Shown: positions 46,449 through 58,917 of the stretch, in pieces
How the letters are laid out: every line of letters starts with the position of its first letter
How positions within the stretch are numbered: the first letter of the stretch is position 1
DNA from: Mucidula mucida
Lineage: Eukaryota > Basidiomycota > Agaricomycetes > Agaricales > Physalacriaceae
Length of the DNA stretch: 64,000 nucleotides
Direction: 5' to 3'
NCBI GenBank assembly: GCA_015501055.1
Contig: JADNYV010000136.1
Span: forward strand, 36,234 to 100,233
Program-made: the position numbers and the translations under genes
The notes under the pieces: model-generated
What the model saw: the letters and a program-made list of their open reading frames with translations, nothing else
Database searches by the model: none
What the model was told of the DNA's origin: nothing

Positions 46449-48477
46449 TCAAAGATCAGCACACTCTCTAGAAATCAAGGAAACCGTCTTCTCCGATCTA
46501 GGCTTGAGGGTGTACTTGTACGGCTTCTGGTGGCTAGCACCGAAAAGAGTCAGCGCCTCCGTCACGAGACCGGCGGTAGCTCACCTAATAGTGCCATCGG
46601 TGTTCTCATGAACAGGCAGGACAGGGACACCATTCTCAATGATTGGACTGATGTTGAAGACGGCAAGCGACGCAGCGACCAACATGTACACGGAAGCTTC
46701 GGCGAGGTGGAGGCCAGGGCAGATGCGTCGACCAAACCCGAAGCATGCATGACGCGGATCGCGTTGAACCTCCTTGCCTGGGCTAGCAATGTGGCGCGTG
46801 GGGTCAAATTCCAAAGGGTTGGGGTAGACATCTGGATCGTGCAGAATTTGCCTAAAGCGTACGTCAGCGAGGGGAAGTCCAGTAGCGGTAATGCAATAAC
46901 CATAGGTTGGCCACTATAATGGAACCCTTCGGGATGAAGTAGCCATTGATGACGCCGTCGTCGAGAGCCCGATGGGGGACACCCAATGGCGCCACATTAT
47001 GCCAGCGAAGAAGTTCTGCAGCACATGATTAAGTGGTGGATATAGAGCGTCGATGAAGCGTACCGGTTACGAGTGCGTTCACATATGGTAGATGTTGACG
47101 GTCCCCGAAGGTTGGGAGACGTTCGCTACCGATAACGGAGTCGATTTCAGCCTGCGCGTTCTTCTGGACCTCTATGTCATGTCAGATAAGCCCATTCAAA
47201 GTCGCAGTAAACGACTTGCCGGGATGCAACAACATAGCGAGGAAGAACGCGTATTGCGCTGACACGGTTGTATCGGCACCAGCTGACAGGGCATCTGTCA
47301 ATTCGCAGAGGCGGCTGCAGTCGAGGAAAACTCACCTCCATACATGGATGCAGCGACGTGCTTGATATCATCAATGTCGGCAGGTTGTAGTTTCTCTTCG
47401 TGTTCTAAGGAAGACGAGAGGTACGACACTGGAGCAGTACCGTCGGCCTGTAATATTCTCGTAACGAAGATCGTGATCGCTCAATGACCGGTCATACCAT
47501 CATTTTGCGAGTGAAGGCAAATGGGACATCCACCATATCATCGAATGCCTTTTTCCATTCCTTGGCGAGGGTCTGGAAGCCTGCACCTGGCACCCAGGCC
47601 GGCACAAAACGCAAGGGGGGAAAACATCTACGAGAAATTTGCCTGTATGATTTGGTAAACAGAAGTCAGCACAGAAATAATCAAAATGGTACCTGGAGTT
47701 GTGGCGATATTGAAGTTGTCGTTCGCGTGCTCAATCAGAGTTACGAAAGGGTCCTCTCCTTCTTGAACAGTGATGCCATAGGCCAACTTCATGATGATGG
47801 AACCCGAAGACCTGGATATCTTTTGTTAATTAATTATTTAATTGACGTGTCCGTTAGCACCCACTTTCGAAGCTGGTCAGACAATACCGATGGATTGGCG
47901 AGAGAGCGCCTCAAGAACTTCTTGATCTCCGTTTCCACCATGGGCAAAAACTGCTGGAGAATACTGGGGGTTCCCATGATGCGCGCAAAATGCTTCCGGA
48001 ACTTGCGGAAACGGTTCCCATAGGGCATTATGACGATACTTTTGGAGTATCCAACCAGTTCGCCTCCCATTTCAAGTCGCGGTCGATCAGAGTAGATGGC
48101 GCTTTGCTTGTCCATTTCCTGCATGATGTCCGCCGAGTTGACTATGACAAGAGGCTGACCCATGAGAGATACCATGCACAAGCCGCCTAGAAGATCTCAT
48201 CACTTTTAATTCCCGGTGAGCTAGTCTAAACCTACCATATTTGCGACCCCACTCTGCGTAGGTCAGCCAGTCTTTCCCTTCAGTGGGCATGTCAAGGACA
48301 TTCTGAAAGGGCGCGTATGGGTATTATTCTGACATCGGGCATAGCGAAACATACACCAATCAAAGGCAGGCCTTTCGGGCCAGGTGGCAATGGAGCCCCG
48401 GTCCGGCGAATAATATGGCGCAGAACGAGAAAGCACCCTGCAGATGCAAGTGCAAGAACATAGATCGAGGAGGACAT
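46449..48477 (-). CDS. Cytochrome P450 monooxygenase
   Basis: Membrane-anchored, heme-thiolate monooxygenase of the endoplasmic reticulum. The start at 48477 gives MSSSIYVLALASAGCFLVLR (N-terminal anchor), then the proline-rich PLPPGPKGLPLIG hinge, DWLTYAEWGRKYG, LMGQPLVIVNSADIMQEMDK and FRKFRKHFARIMG. Mid-protein is KFLVDVFPPLRFVPAWVPGA. Helix I reads AGADTTVSAQYAFFLAMLLH, then EVQKNAQAEIDSVIG. The heme loop FGFGRRICPG lies at about 46713-46742 and carries the Cys ligand. The final short exon ends PRSEKTVSLISRECADL at 46449-46451. At least ten short introns occur; the one at 47172-47219 needs a GC donor (GCAAGT) to join LLHP to EVQKNAQ. The type resembles agaricomycete CYP64-like (O-methylsterigmatocystin oxidoreductase-like) enzymes, but the substrate is unknown. 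No biosynthetic partners lie next to it. The frame is intact. Confidence 0.9.
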
Positions 48478-49305
48478 GTCGAGAGGAGCGAGCTACGATA
48501 GGCGCTCAATGTTCGGACAGTTACTTGTAGGCGGGGAAGACCCGCGGTATTATTGGACCCACCACGTAAATTTTCACTTGTCAATTGTGAGAAGAAGATC
48601 CTGTCGAATCATCGATAAATGGAGTCAATGATGCTTGAAATCAGAAGACGAACATCTCGGAGGGGTAAGTCGCGACCACGCGTGTAACTGCAGACCCACA
48701 AAATCATCACGAGAGGTGTTTACGCCGATAAGGATATTGGAGCCACCTTTCGGCGTCAATTTGAGCACATTGTGAGCGCACTATTCGCCCCATGTTCGCC
48801 ACCAACGCCGACATGAGCGTTGTAGTTGAGTTAATTGAAGGGCCAAGTTGCCGCAGATCACCGGTCGGTCGCCGGCCAGAATAGCGGCCATGTGTCGTTC
48901 GTCGACTTCCATCTCCCTTCGAGTTCTTGTCCCTTTAGCTCCCACGACAGGGTCTAAGTGTAGACCGCCTCCCACGCTATCGAAGCTATATCGGTCTTTG
49001 CCACTTAGTTGCACCTAAGCGCCAACGACACAATGCTGGCAGAGCAGAGATCATCAATCTTGTTTCCAAGCCTGCCATGTCCCATCCTGGGCGTTCTTGA
49101 TAGGGCCGTGATACTTCTTCGACTTATGTATAGTATTCTTGCTTACGGTGCTGTCATTCAATTGTGGTCTTCGGGCGAAAGGCGAAATGCAATAAATGGG
49201 GGTAATGCATCGACTCCTTCTTTCAGGCTTTCCAAAGACTGTCATTAAAGCCTGGTGCCGACCAGGACCTTCGCTCTTTACCTTGTCCGCTCCGTCGACC
49301 ACAAA
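48478..49305. promoter_or_regulatory. Intergenic between divergent P450 and DUF6534 genes
   Basis: An 830-base interval with the upstream regions of two divergent genes. A short frame near 48781-49014 on the minus strand has no recognised domain. No regulatory motif could be defended. Confidence 0.3.
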
Positions 49306-51312
49306 ATGCCTGCTACTATACAGAGTCCGGGCGACCAGAGCCCCCTGGACAATACGTGCGTCGTTCCAGTATATTACTCCTTATTTATAACCTCACGACG
49401 TGTAGGATGGGGGCCATGCTCGTTGGGGTTATCCTGAGCGCGGTTCTGTATGGCGTGTCGATCGTGCAGACACTCTATTATTTTACCCGTACTCATTCCT
49501 CGACTCCGGCTGCTACTTGAAGCTAACTACCACTGTTGCAGGATATCCTAAGGATCCCTGGTATCTTAAGTTATTGGTTCGTTCATCATTCAGACGATCC
49601 ATAAGACTTTATACGACTTAACATTTGCAGGTCGCGACAACAATCTTTTTCGACACACTTCATCAAGCATTTATCACCCACACTAGTGCGTGTCCCGGCC
49701 TCGGAAAGGATTGTACCTCACCTCACTCTTCATTCAAGTGTACCATTATCTAATTGTCAAGTACTAGTAAGCCGCCACCCATATCCGCGCGGTTTTACTC
49801 TAACACGGCACTTTTCAGCGAGCGCACTGCTCTGACAGAGATAATATGGTGGGGATTGTGGTCCTACTTGATTTTCAGTCAGAATTTCTAACCTGCACTC
49901 GGCAGGAGCGTCATTCTCGAGTCCATTCCAACAGTAAGAATCTTCCCTGTGCGCCCGCGAACTCGCTTTCTGACGCCTTTCAGGGTGTCACCGGTTCTCT
50001 CGTACAATGGCGCGTTTTCGTTTCCTTTCTCCTTCGTCTGTATTGACCAATGTGTAACAGCTTTTATACTGTACGACTATTCCGCCGTACGCGTTGTATG
50101 TCTCGTCCGCCCCACACCTACTGACGAGCATTTCGCAGTGAGCAAGAAAAACTATTTTCTCACAGGCACGATCCTGCTCTTGATCCTGGCAAACTCAGGT
50201 TAGTCGTTTTCCGATTCCCCGCTCTTCTTCTTTGACCGATTTCCTCAACTGTAGGCTCCGGAACGGGTAATCTCCTTGTCTATTCGCTGAAAAACGCACA
50301 TGACTGATGTCTCCGAAGCATGGGTGGTACTTTCCATGACAAAGTCCACGTACAGAGGACTTCTGGAAATCAGCGTATGTGATTAATTGAACAACGGGAC
50401 GATTTCACCGGACTAAAGTTGTAACAGGCGTTAACTATGACTATCAACGCGCTCTCAGCGGCGACTGATATACTGATCGCCATCAGTTTGTGCTTGATGC
50501 TTCACAAGTCGAGAACGGGATTCAAAAGGTAGCCTTTTAGTCTTCAATTGCACCGCACAATTGCAAAACTGACGCGCCTTCTCAGTTCTGACACCATGAT
50601 CACGAGGCTGGTACGTATAGCTCCTCGTAAGAGTTCGTGTTTTTCTGATGATCTTCGCATCAGACACTCTTTTTCATGAACACCGGATTGTAAGTTACTC
50701 TGCATCTCCGAGTCTGGGTTTACTACATCTTCATTAACTCCGATGCTATCAGATTAACCAGGTCAGTTATTTGTCCATATGGAGTCAAGCCCCCATCCTC
50801 ACCTCACCTATTCAATCAGTCTTTGCGCTGTCGGAGCCCTTGTCTCGGTAAGCAAAGCGAATTCCCATAACAAAAGTAGCTTTTTTCATCACTAACGTTA
50901 ACGCCAAACAGCTTGCCGTCTCTCCGGATTCCCTCATCTACGCCCTGTGGTATTTCTGCATAGGCCGGCGTAAGCACTAACGTTGTCCTATTCACTTCCG
51001 CACACTCTCAAACCCCGATTGCACCCCCTAGTATACGCCAACTCCCTCCTGGCGGCGCTCAACGCGCGCAACATCATACGCGGCCGAACAGAAGACGTCG
51101 ACCTCGTCGAGTTCCCGACTGCCATCGTCTCTCCCTTGCCGACAAGCCATGGCAGCTCGAACGGTCGGACACCGAATATCTCAATCAGGATTAACACCAC
51201 AAAGGAATACGATGCTGACATGCCGCTCGATGACCGCAAGGACACGGGATCCATGGTCCGTTCTTTCCGCTTTGCTTGTGTCATACTCTCAAAGCTGTCG
51301 TTGGCTATATAG
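49306..51312 (+). CDS. DUF6534 multi-pass membrane protein
   Basis: A basidiomycete-specific membrane protein of unknown role. The start at 49306 gives MPATIQSPGDQSPLDNT, then, after very short exons, MGAMLVGVILSAVLYGVSIV, QTLYYFTRYPKDPWYLKLL, VATTIFFDTLHQAFITHTMY and HYLIVK. This is the helix 1-3 layout and the YPKD loop of DUF6534 proteins. The C-terminal exon begins YANSLLAALNARNIIRGRTE, the conserved end of the DUF6534 domain, and runs through EFPTAIVSPLPTSHGSSNGR to the stop at 51310-51312. Ten or more introns of about 45-60 bases make exon edges approximate, and helices 4-6 are scattered in 49.8-50.95 kb. It converges with the ATPase gene (290 bases apart). A decayed copy of its tail lies at 38.9 kb. 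Confidence 0.7.
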
Positions 51313-51602
51313 ATGAAGGCTTCGCCAGCTTCTGATACCACTTACGTCGGCGAAGAGAATTGCTGAGTTCTTCTTTCTTCAAGGCGACATAGCAGCGAGG
51401 CTTTGGTTATACCCACGCTGTCAGTGTCTGAATTGTGTCGTGGACTTGCGTATTCACTAGATACTGGGCCCCTCTGTTCCGACGTAGTCGCATCCTGAAT
51501 TATCATTAAGTATCATTGTTGGAAAAGGACATATGCTGAAGCCATAGTAATCATGATTGTACATCGAAAAAAGGAATATCGCGACGTGTTCATCGGTATC
51601 AC

Positions 51603-54600
51603 CTAGACGATTGAAGAACTCTCAGAAGAGGTAGTCGACGCAATGACCTTCTGCGGCGACGGGAGAACGACCTTGAACACAGATTTCCTAACAATCTTCC
51701 AGATGTCGCACCACAGAATGAATGCAAGAGTCATGGCAACAATAACGCCCCACTCCCACCCAATGGCATGCTGGTAAAACACCACTTCGTTCAGGACAGG
51801 AACGTAGATCGCTTTTTGAAAGGACACGTCAATAACAAATTGAAAAACCTTATAGATAACTGCGGGCTTACGAAGGACAGAACTCGCGCAGGCGAGGATG
51901 ACAGACCAAAAGAGGACCTTGTTTTCGTAGAGCGTCTTGTAGAAAGGAATCCCAGGCTCAAGGCGGAATACGGAGCGATCGACTGAAAGAAAAGGGAGAT
52001 CAATCGATCAGATGCGACATGGAGAAGCAGGCTATTCACTCACAAGATTTGAGTACCCAGGCATACAACATGAACTCGACGATGAGGGTGGCGAAAACGG
52101 TGCTTCTGGCGCGCGCGACAAGGGTGCACTGCTCCGAGAACCCGCGATTGCATCGAGTGGCGAGATCTCCAGGTTCGACACCGGCGTACATGACGATCAC
52201 GAACTAGAGAACTATGAATAAAGTATTTGTGGAGGAGTCATTTCGTGGCCTACACTGATTAGACACGTTATCCCAATGACAATTCCATACGCGAACGTAT
52301 CGAGAATCAACGCCCACGTGAAGACGCCGTCCTTGACAGAATGAGGCGGTTTCTTCATGAGATCAAGAGGTGCCTTTTCCGTGCCGAGTCCTAGAGATGG
52401 TGGTGTCCCCGTAATCTTCACGGATGTTTCAGTCAATTCCAACAGTGTCACTACGAAGACGTCCAACTAACCATATTGACCCACAAGATAGCAAGCGGGC
52501 TAAGCGGGAAAACGCTGGAGCCATCCTTATCTTTGAATCCAAGACCAGCGACGAGAAGAACGACGAGCGCGACGTTGGTGCTGAGCAGGTGAAGACTGAA
52601 CCTGCAAAAGCCATTATGCAACCTCGTCCCCCGACACGCGAGGACAGACATACCTCTGAATATTCAAAAACAACCTCCTCCCTTCGGCCACCGCGGAACG
52701 GATAGAATCAAAATTACTACGAGGCGATCCAAATCAGTCAACAACAACAACCCCTTCAAAGACGGACTTACTCGTCAGTAAGCACAAGATCCGATGCATC
52801 CTTCGCCACGTCTGACCCCGCCAGGCCCATAGCGATCCCAATGGGGGCAAGCTTCAACGCAGGCGAGTCATTCACCCCATCGCCGGTCATCGCCATATGC
52901 CTCCCGCGCCGCTTCCCGGCCTTGATCATGCGCACTTTGGTTTCCGGGGCGCAGCGCGCGATGACGAGCGGCAGCTCGGGGAGTGCGTCGATCTCGGCAT
53001 CCGTCATGCGATCGAATTGTGTAGCCTATCATCGATTTAATTGACATCGGATGTGTAAGTTGGCAAGCCTGACCGTCATTACAACACTCGCCGGCGCATC
53101 CCTAGTGATGATCTCAACGCTCTCTGCGATGGCTTTGGCCGTTGTCAAATGATCCCCGGTCAACCTGGTGTTTCGTAAGTACACGAAAGTGATGGACACT
53201 ACATCGGACTTGCATGTGAACAACGATACCAGCTTCTTTGCACGCTCGAACGGCGGACAATGTCTCTGGGCGGGGAGGGTCGAATATTCCTAGTTTGTCC
53301 AAATCATTCTTAACACTTGAGAGGGAAGTGAAGGGAAGACATACCGGCAAGACCAAGGAAAGTAAAGTCGCGCTCGGCAGCTTCACGCGCTATTCCTGCG
53401 ACCTCGGTTGGGGCGAAGATGCGCTGAGCGAGGCCGATAACGCGGAGACCTTGGCTAGCGAGCTCTTCCGCTTTAGCTAGGAGCGCCTGGCGTACTTCAT
53501 CAGTCAAAGGAGCTATAACACTGGGCGCGGTGGCTGGAGAAGGAACGTAAGATGTAGATCCCTCCAACAGACGCTCTACCTGCGAAAAAGATAGCGTATT
53601 GGTAAAACAATTTGCGTGAGGTAGCAGATAAACTCACAGCTCCTTTGGTAAGGCAAATAGAGGAACCCGGGTTATCATGGTCCAGATAAATAGTAGACAT
53701 CTTCTTAGTCTCGCTGGAGAACGGGAACTCGACCTGAAGTTGGAAGCGAAAACCACCATTTTTATCTTCTTCGTTGACAGTGGACCCGCCTTTCTCATCA
53801 TACACAGTCTCCTCAATAACAGTAGCGGCCTCGTCTTCGTCAGGAGTAAGCGTGGGTCGGCCCATGCCTAACTTGGTAGCGAAAACTTGTAATGCAACCT
53901 CCGTAGGATCGCCCGTGGACACCCAGACCCCGGCATCGTTCTGCTGGATTGTCGCGACATTACAGAGCGACGCGACGCGGAGAGTCTGGGCGAGACCTTC
54001 GTCAAGATCGTTCGGATTAATGACCGGTCCTCCATCACCGCCTTTGTGGACCGTGCCAACTGGCTCCAGCGCATTCGATGCAGTCTGAGTGCTCAACTCG
54101 TACCCTTCACCAGGCGCACCGGCGATCCACATCTTGCGGACAGACATTTTCCCTGGGCTTTGATTAACGTTTAAGTTGAAAGGCCAGATATGTATAGACC
54201 TACCTAGAGTGAGAGTACCGGTTTTGTCACTACAGATATCGGTGACGCCTCCGAGGTTCTCTAGCGCGTCCAGCTTGCGAACAATGACGTTCTGTTTTGC
54301 CATGCGGCGCGTGCCCAACGACATTGTGAGAGTGAGCACGACGATGAGAGATTCTGGTACGATTCCAACAGCAACAGCAATAGCCTAGTCATGAAAATAA
54401 ATACATAAGCTTGACACGAAGAACGAAAACATACATAGATAGTGACTTCCTCGGTGATCTGGAACTTGGCGACGGCGAACACGACCATCGCGAGGATAAA
54501 AGCACAAAGGAAGAGAACATAAGCCAACTTGGTCAGCTTTCGCTGAAGAGGTGTACCAGTCCGAACACCGCTGTAGTTGAGAATCGTGTCCTTCACGCGG

Positions 54601-55692
54601 CCGAAGAACGACATTCCACTCTTGTCATCTTTGTTATTCTTGCTGTTCATGGCGTCAGCGATGCGGCCGATCTGCGCAGACATCCCAGTAGCGACGACGA
54701 TTCCAGAACCACGACCTTGAGTCACGATTGTAGACGAATAGCATAAATTGATACGGTCCCCAAGAGGGATATCGGTTTCTTTAAAAGTTTCAGTTGACTT
54801 TGCCACTGCGAAGATGTGAGTAGAGATAACGAGGTTTGGAAGGGATCTTTACCTGGAACAGATTCGCCAGTAAGCAACTGCTCTGATACTTCCAAATTGG
54901 AGATGACGAAGAGGCGCAGCTTCGGGAATAGTCAGGATGAAATTCGATCATGTGAGCGAGAGTACTTACATCGGCGGGAATAACATCGCCTGCCTTGATT
55001 TGAACGACATCACCTGGTACAACGTGTTTGGATGGTACAATGACTGGCTGTCCGTCACGAATCACGACAGCGGTGGGAGAAGATAGTTGGCGGAGGGAAT
55101 CCATTGTACGTTCAGCCTTGTATTCTTGTACAAATCCGATGCTATTGAGAAGATAAGCCGTATATCACTCAACGAGATGAAAACGTACACAGTATTGACA
55201 GTAATTACACCAGCGATAACACCACCTTCTACCCAATCCTGGACACCGAAACTGAGTCCTAGCGCCGCTAATAGTACGAGCGTAAGCGCGTTGGCTGTGA
55301 TAGAGCTTAGTGCTAAACAACTTTACGATCACACGAACAATCTTACCGAGCTGGCTGACTAGAAGACGAAGGAGCGATATTCCTTCATCGCCCCCGATCG
55401 AGTTCTCTCCGTACTCAGTGAGACGGGCCGCAGCAGCGTCTTTCGTGAGGCCTTCAGTAGCAGAAGTGCTGAGCACGTCGAGTAAACGGGGGATGGACAA
55501 TGTGTGTGCGCTTGTAGCGACATCCACGTCCGAGATATCAGTGCGTGACGACGAGGTTCGGGTTATTTCCCGCGATTGGGCGGGTTGAAAATGCGGTATA
55601 GGGGGCTCGTCTGTGCCATCTGCAGCGGGCTGGTCACATTTCTGGTCCACATTTGCTGTGGCATGACTGGTGCTCGTTGAAGTTTTTTCCAT
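51603..55692 (-). CDS. ENA1: P-type cation ATPase, ENA (type IID) family
   Basis: An efflux pump for Na+, Li+ or K+ at the plasma membrane of fungi. The start at 55692 gives MEKTSTSTSHATANVDQ and an acidic N-terminal tail, then LTEYGENSIGGDEGISLL, FGVQDWVEGGVIAGVITVNT, IGFVQEYKAERTMDSLRQLS and EQLLTGESVPVAKSTE (actuator TGES). The phosphorylation motif CSDKTGTLTLG lies near 54208-54228. TGDPTEVALQ, HMLTGDHLTTAKAIAESVEI and MTGDGVNDSPALK follow, then C-terminal helices ending QKVIASTTSSESSSIV at 51603. The IGFVQEYKA and NVIVRKLDALE blocks are ENA-type rather than Ca2+- or H+-pump. Introns are short. One at 53165-53213 uses a GC donor (GCAAGT) to rebuild HMLTGDH. The frame is intact throughout. 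Whether it exports Na+ or mainly K+ cannot be read from the sequence. Confidence 0.88.
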
Positions 55693-56944
55693 TCAAGAGG
55701 GGGACGAAAAGACGGAAAGCGGTGTGGGGTCGATGCCCGGCCGTTATAAAGCACCAAGAGGCTGGAGTGCTAAGAGATTTTTTGGTATCAATTAACAAAC
55801 GGTCATAAGATTGAATATACGAAAGCGCAGGTGGGACGGTCCGCCGCGAGAAACACGAACAGAGACCACCGTGGCGCATCAAATACCACGCTGAGCGACT
55901 TCGTGGACATCGTAGGGAACGACAAGAGCTCGAAGGACCAACAAACGTCCTCAAGGGAGGTCGCCAAGCCCGTGCCAAGGACGTCGACTCGCCACGAGCT
56001 GCTCACGTTATCGCGGGCCGACCGAAGGCCGAAAGTCATGCCTGGATCGGCCATCCCGGCATTATGTCACTATCTTATCAGCTGCCACCCAACGAGTCGC
56101 GACTTCGTCTTCAGCTACCGAGTAATTTCAGTCTGAGCTACTTGAGAAAAAACGGTAAGGCTCTCTGCTACAACGAGACGATACACAGCACTGGAATTTA
56201 TGACGCTCGATCCCAACAGTACGTGTGTCGAACCGGAGTTCATTGCCAAAAAGGATCCCGTCCTATGCGCGCATGCGCATCTTTGCCCGGTTTACGTATG
56301 GTACGCTATTCAAGCGCTAATCTATAGCGGTGTTCGTCGCTATATAATGGAAATAAAAAGGGAATCTCCAACGATTTTCTTGCTCGCGAGGTCGAGTCGC
56401 GTTCTACGACCAGCGCGGGTCTTACAGGCTCATTCAAAAGTTGTGACAGTGATGTAGCATTGATATGGATCTTTCAACATGAGACCAGTACACCAGTCTC
56501 TCTTTCTTTTTCTTTTTCTCTCCCTCCTTTATGGTTCCTTTTTTCCTCTAGCATTCATCTCAACACCGCTATCGAGCCCAGCTTATCAGCGCCATGCGGA
56601 TGACCTTCGGCAATGTCGCGCGGGAGCACTCATAATAGCCTAACGCCACATCGGCTTTCTCTTCGAACTTCTACGCCACACTCAACAAATGTGAAACGTA
56701 ACCTGGGTATAAAGTCGATGTTGATATATATAGAGGAAAAACAGCTGCTCGACGCCGCTGACGACGCGTGGTTGACAAAGTCTATCTAGGCAATACGCAT
56801 AGTCCAGTCGGTATAGTAAGTAGTCGGGTATAAGCATAGGGCAAAATGTAACTACTAGTCCTGAGTACACCTACAGCGCACGTAGAACAACGCGTCTACG
56901 AGAAGCTTCTCAAATCCTTCTACCCCGCTAAATCACCCAGATTG
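55693..56944. other. Intergenic with a possible small spliced gene
   Basis: Between about 56063 and 56460 on the plus strand, MSLSYQLPPNESRLRLQLPS can be joined over a short GT-AG gap to DPNSTCVEPEFIAKKDPVLC. No family was recognised and support is weak. The rest holds the ATPase upstream region and a TC-rich tract near 56500-56545. Confidence 0.25.
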
Positions 56945-58512
56945 CTAGACATTGTCCTCGAGTAAGAAATCAAGATCAAGAAAGACAGACAATGCATGCT
57001 TACCATTATCGGAATATAATCCTGCGTATCGTTCAAAACATCAACGTCTCCAGGAATGTATTCATGACGCGGCTCATACACGCATTCATCCATCCACTGG
57101 ACATCCAGACCTGCAGATCTAAACTTCCACAGCGTCAAAGCGAGAGACGAGCCAGCCAAAGAATCATCTCTGGGCGCGTCACAGTCGTCCAGATACCTAG
57201 GCCTTCGGAGACGGAGTTTCTGCAACCGAGCGCAAGATGAACTCCCTTTCCCCTCTTCCCAACGCGACTCAACCATCCCCTCCAAGGCAGGGCCTTCAAA
57301 AGTGTAGTTCTGATTCGTTCCGATAACCTCCAACTCGGTCATCCTTGGAAGCAACACACTGGACTGGTGCACGGCAGCATTAAGCGTCCCAAACACGAAT
57401 GCCATGTCTCGCGTACGATTCCTCCAACAAAATTCCAGCTGTAAACCCTGCACAGTAGAGCCAAGCTTCTCAAACAGCCGTTGAAGAAAGGCGTTGGGGG
57501 TAGCAGGATCCACGACGACGTTGAGCCTGCTGATGCAAGCGCCAGAGCGCTCAAACATTGAGTAAAGAGAGTCTGCTACGTCGGGATTGACACCTTCAAT
57601 AACTGGGCAAGCGTCCGTCAAACGGTGCAGATGTAGTTCCGTCATCGAAAGAGACAGCTCTTTGACCCCAGGAAACCGCAGCTTGTCCGCCATGGACGAC
57701 ATCGAAACTGCCGCACAGTTGGACAGCTTCAGATGACGAAGGGCCTCGAGCGTAACGAACCGCTCGGGAATTGCAGCGCCAAGTGGCTGAAGATATGTGA
57801 GATGTAGGTTTTCTAAAGCGACCATACGAGGAAGAATTTTGAAGAAATGATCATGGTCATCAAAGCCGCCGGTGAAGGACGTGATATTGGACCAGGCGAC
57901 AGCGAAATGGCGGAAGGGGAAGTTGAGACTGAGATGGCGGACAGACGGGGATACGCCAACCTTGTCGGCAACGAGTGGCGAGGTGTGAGTAGGAATAGTT
58001 TCGCCGGGTTCTACGAACAACGATAGCGTCTCCAACCGAGGGAGATAATCTGGATCCAGAAGCCCGTTAAAGTTGATCTCTTCCTGGACGAAAAACCAGA
58101 TAGGGGCGCGGCAGGAAATCGAGCGCAGGCGGATGGTGTGCGAGCGTAGGAGCTCAAGCGCTTCGGCAATGATGTCCCATGATGTCGCATAACGGCTCCC
58201 CGTCGTATTGGCGATGCGGATAGTGATATCCAGAGGATGGCCGTGGGCGACCCTCAGAGACTGGGCGATATACGGGAGGTCCAAACGACATGGTTGTCGG
58301 GGATCAGGCCCACCGTACACCCGCTGTGAGGGGTCGTCGACTTCCAGCGTGATTTTTGACCACAGGAACTTGGCATTCACCATGACCCGACTCCAGCTCC
58401 TGCAAACGAGTTGAAGCACAGTGCGCGTCTCGCCACGATGGGTAGGGTCACCAATGGCAAGGCGAAATATTTCGGCCAGGTGCTCATTTGGAATATTGTG
58501 GATGCGAGACAT
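56945..58512 (-). CDS. F-box protein, Leu-rich
   Basis: About 515 residues, a probable SCF ubiquitin ligase substrate adaptor. The F-box is MSRIHNIPNEHLAEIFRLAI, VLQLVCRSWSRVMVNAKFLW. The body has Leu-rich repeats: LPRLETLSLFVEPG, VRHLSLNFPFRHFAVAWSNI, LENLHLTYLQPLG, LEALRHLKLSNCAAVS. The conserved end LALTLWKFRSAGLDVQWMDE is followed by YIPGDVDVLNDTQDYIPIM. A final GT-AG intron probably joins PIM to DNV and a stop at 56945-56947; without splicing the frame runs on to 56920. The frame is open from start to end, in contrast with its damaged neighbour at 58918-60442, which shares the whole layout. Confidence 0.85.
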
Positions 58513-58917
58513 GGTGATGGTATCGCAATACGATGAGTCCTGTTTGCTCGTGTATTTCAGTTACAAGAATTTGTCCATTCTCTCGTCTCCATGTGGCCCA
58601 GCTTGTCGGAACCTCGAAGACGTTACCCTACGGCATGCTCCTGTTAGAGATTGTATGATACTAAAATAGTGCCGCCACACTATCTTGCCTTATCCCTCAG
58701 GCGTACCCAGGTAACTCAAGGCAAGACTTCCTTGGCTTGTCTGTCCAAAATCAGATGATGAACTCGTTCAAAAACAAAAACATAAATATCACATATAAAA
58801 AGCGGTTATACAACTAAATTTCGAGCCCTTGGATATAGCATTCCCTCAAGGATTGCTATTCATCTAGCACAATCAATCCATGAGTAAGGAAAGGTTATCG
58901 AAAGGTCACATTGCTAC
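58513..58917. other. Space between two tandem F-box paralogs
   Basis: No gene recognised. It should hold the upstream region of the gene at 56945-58512 and the tail of its paralog. Confidence 0.3.
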
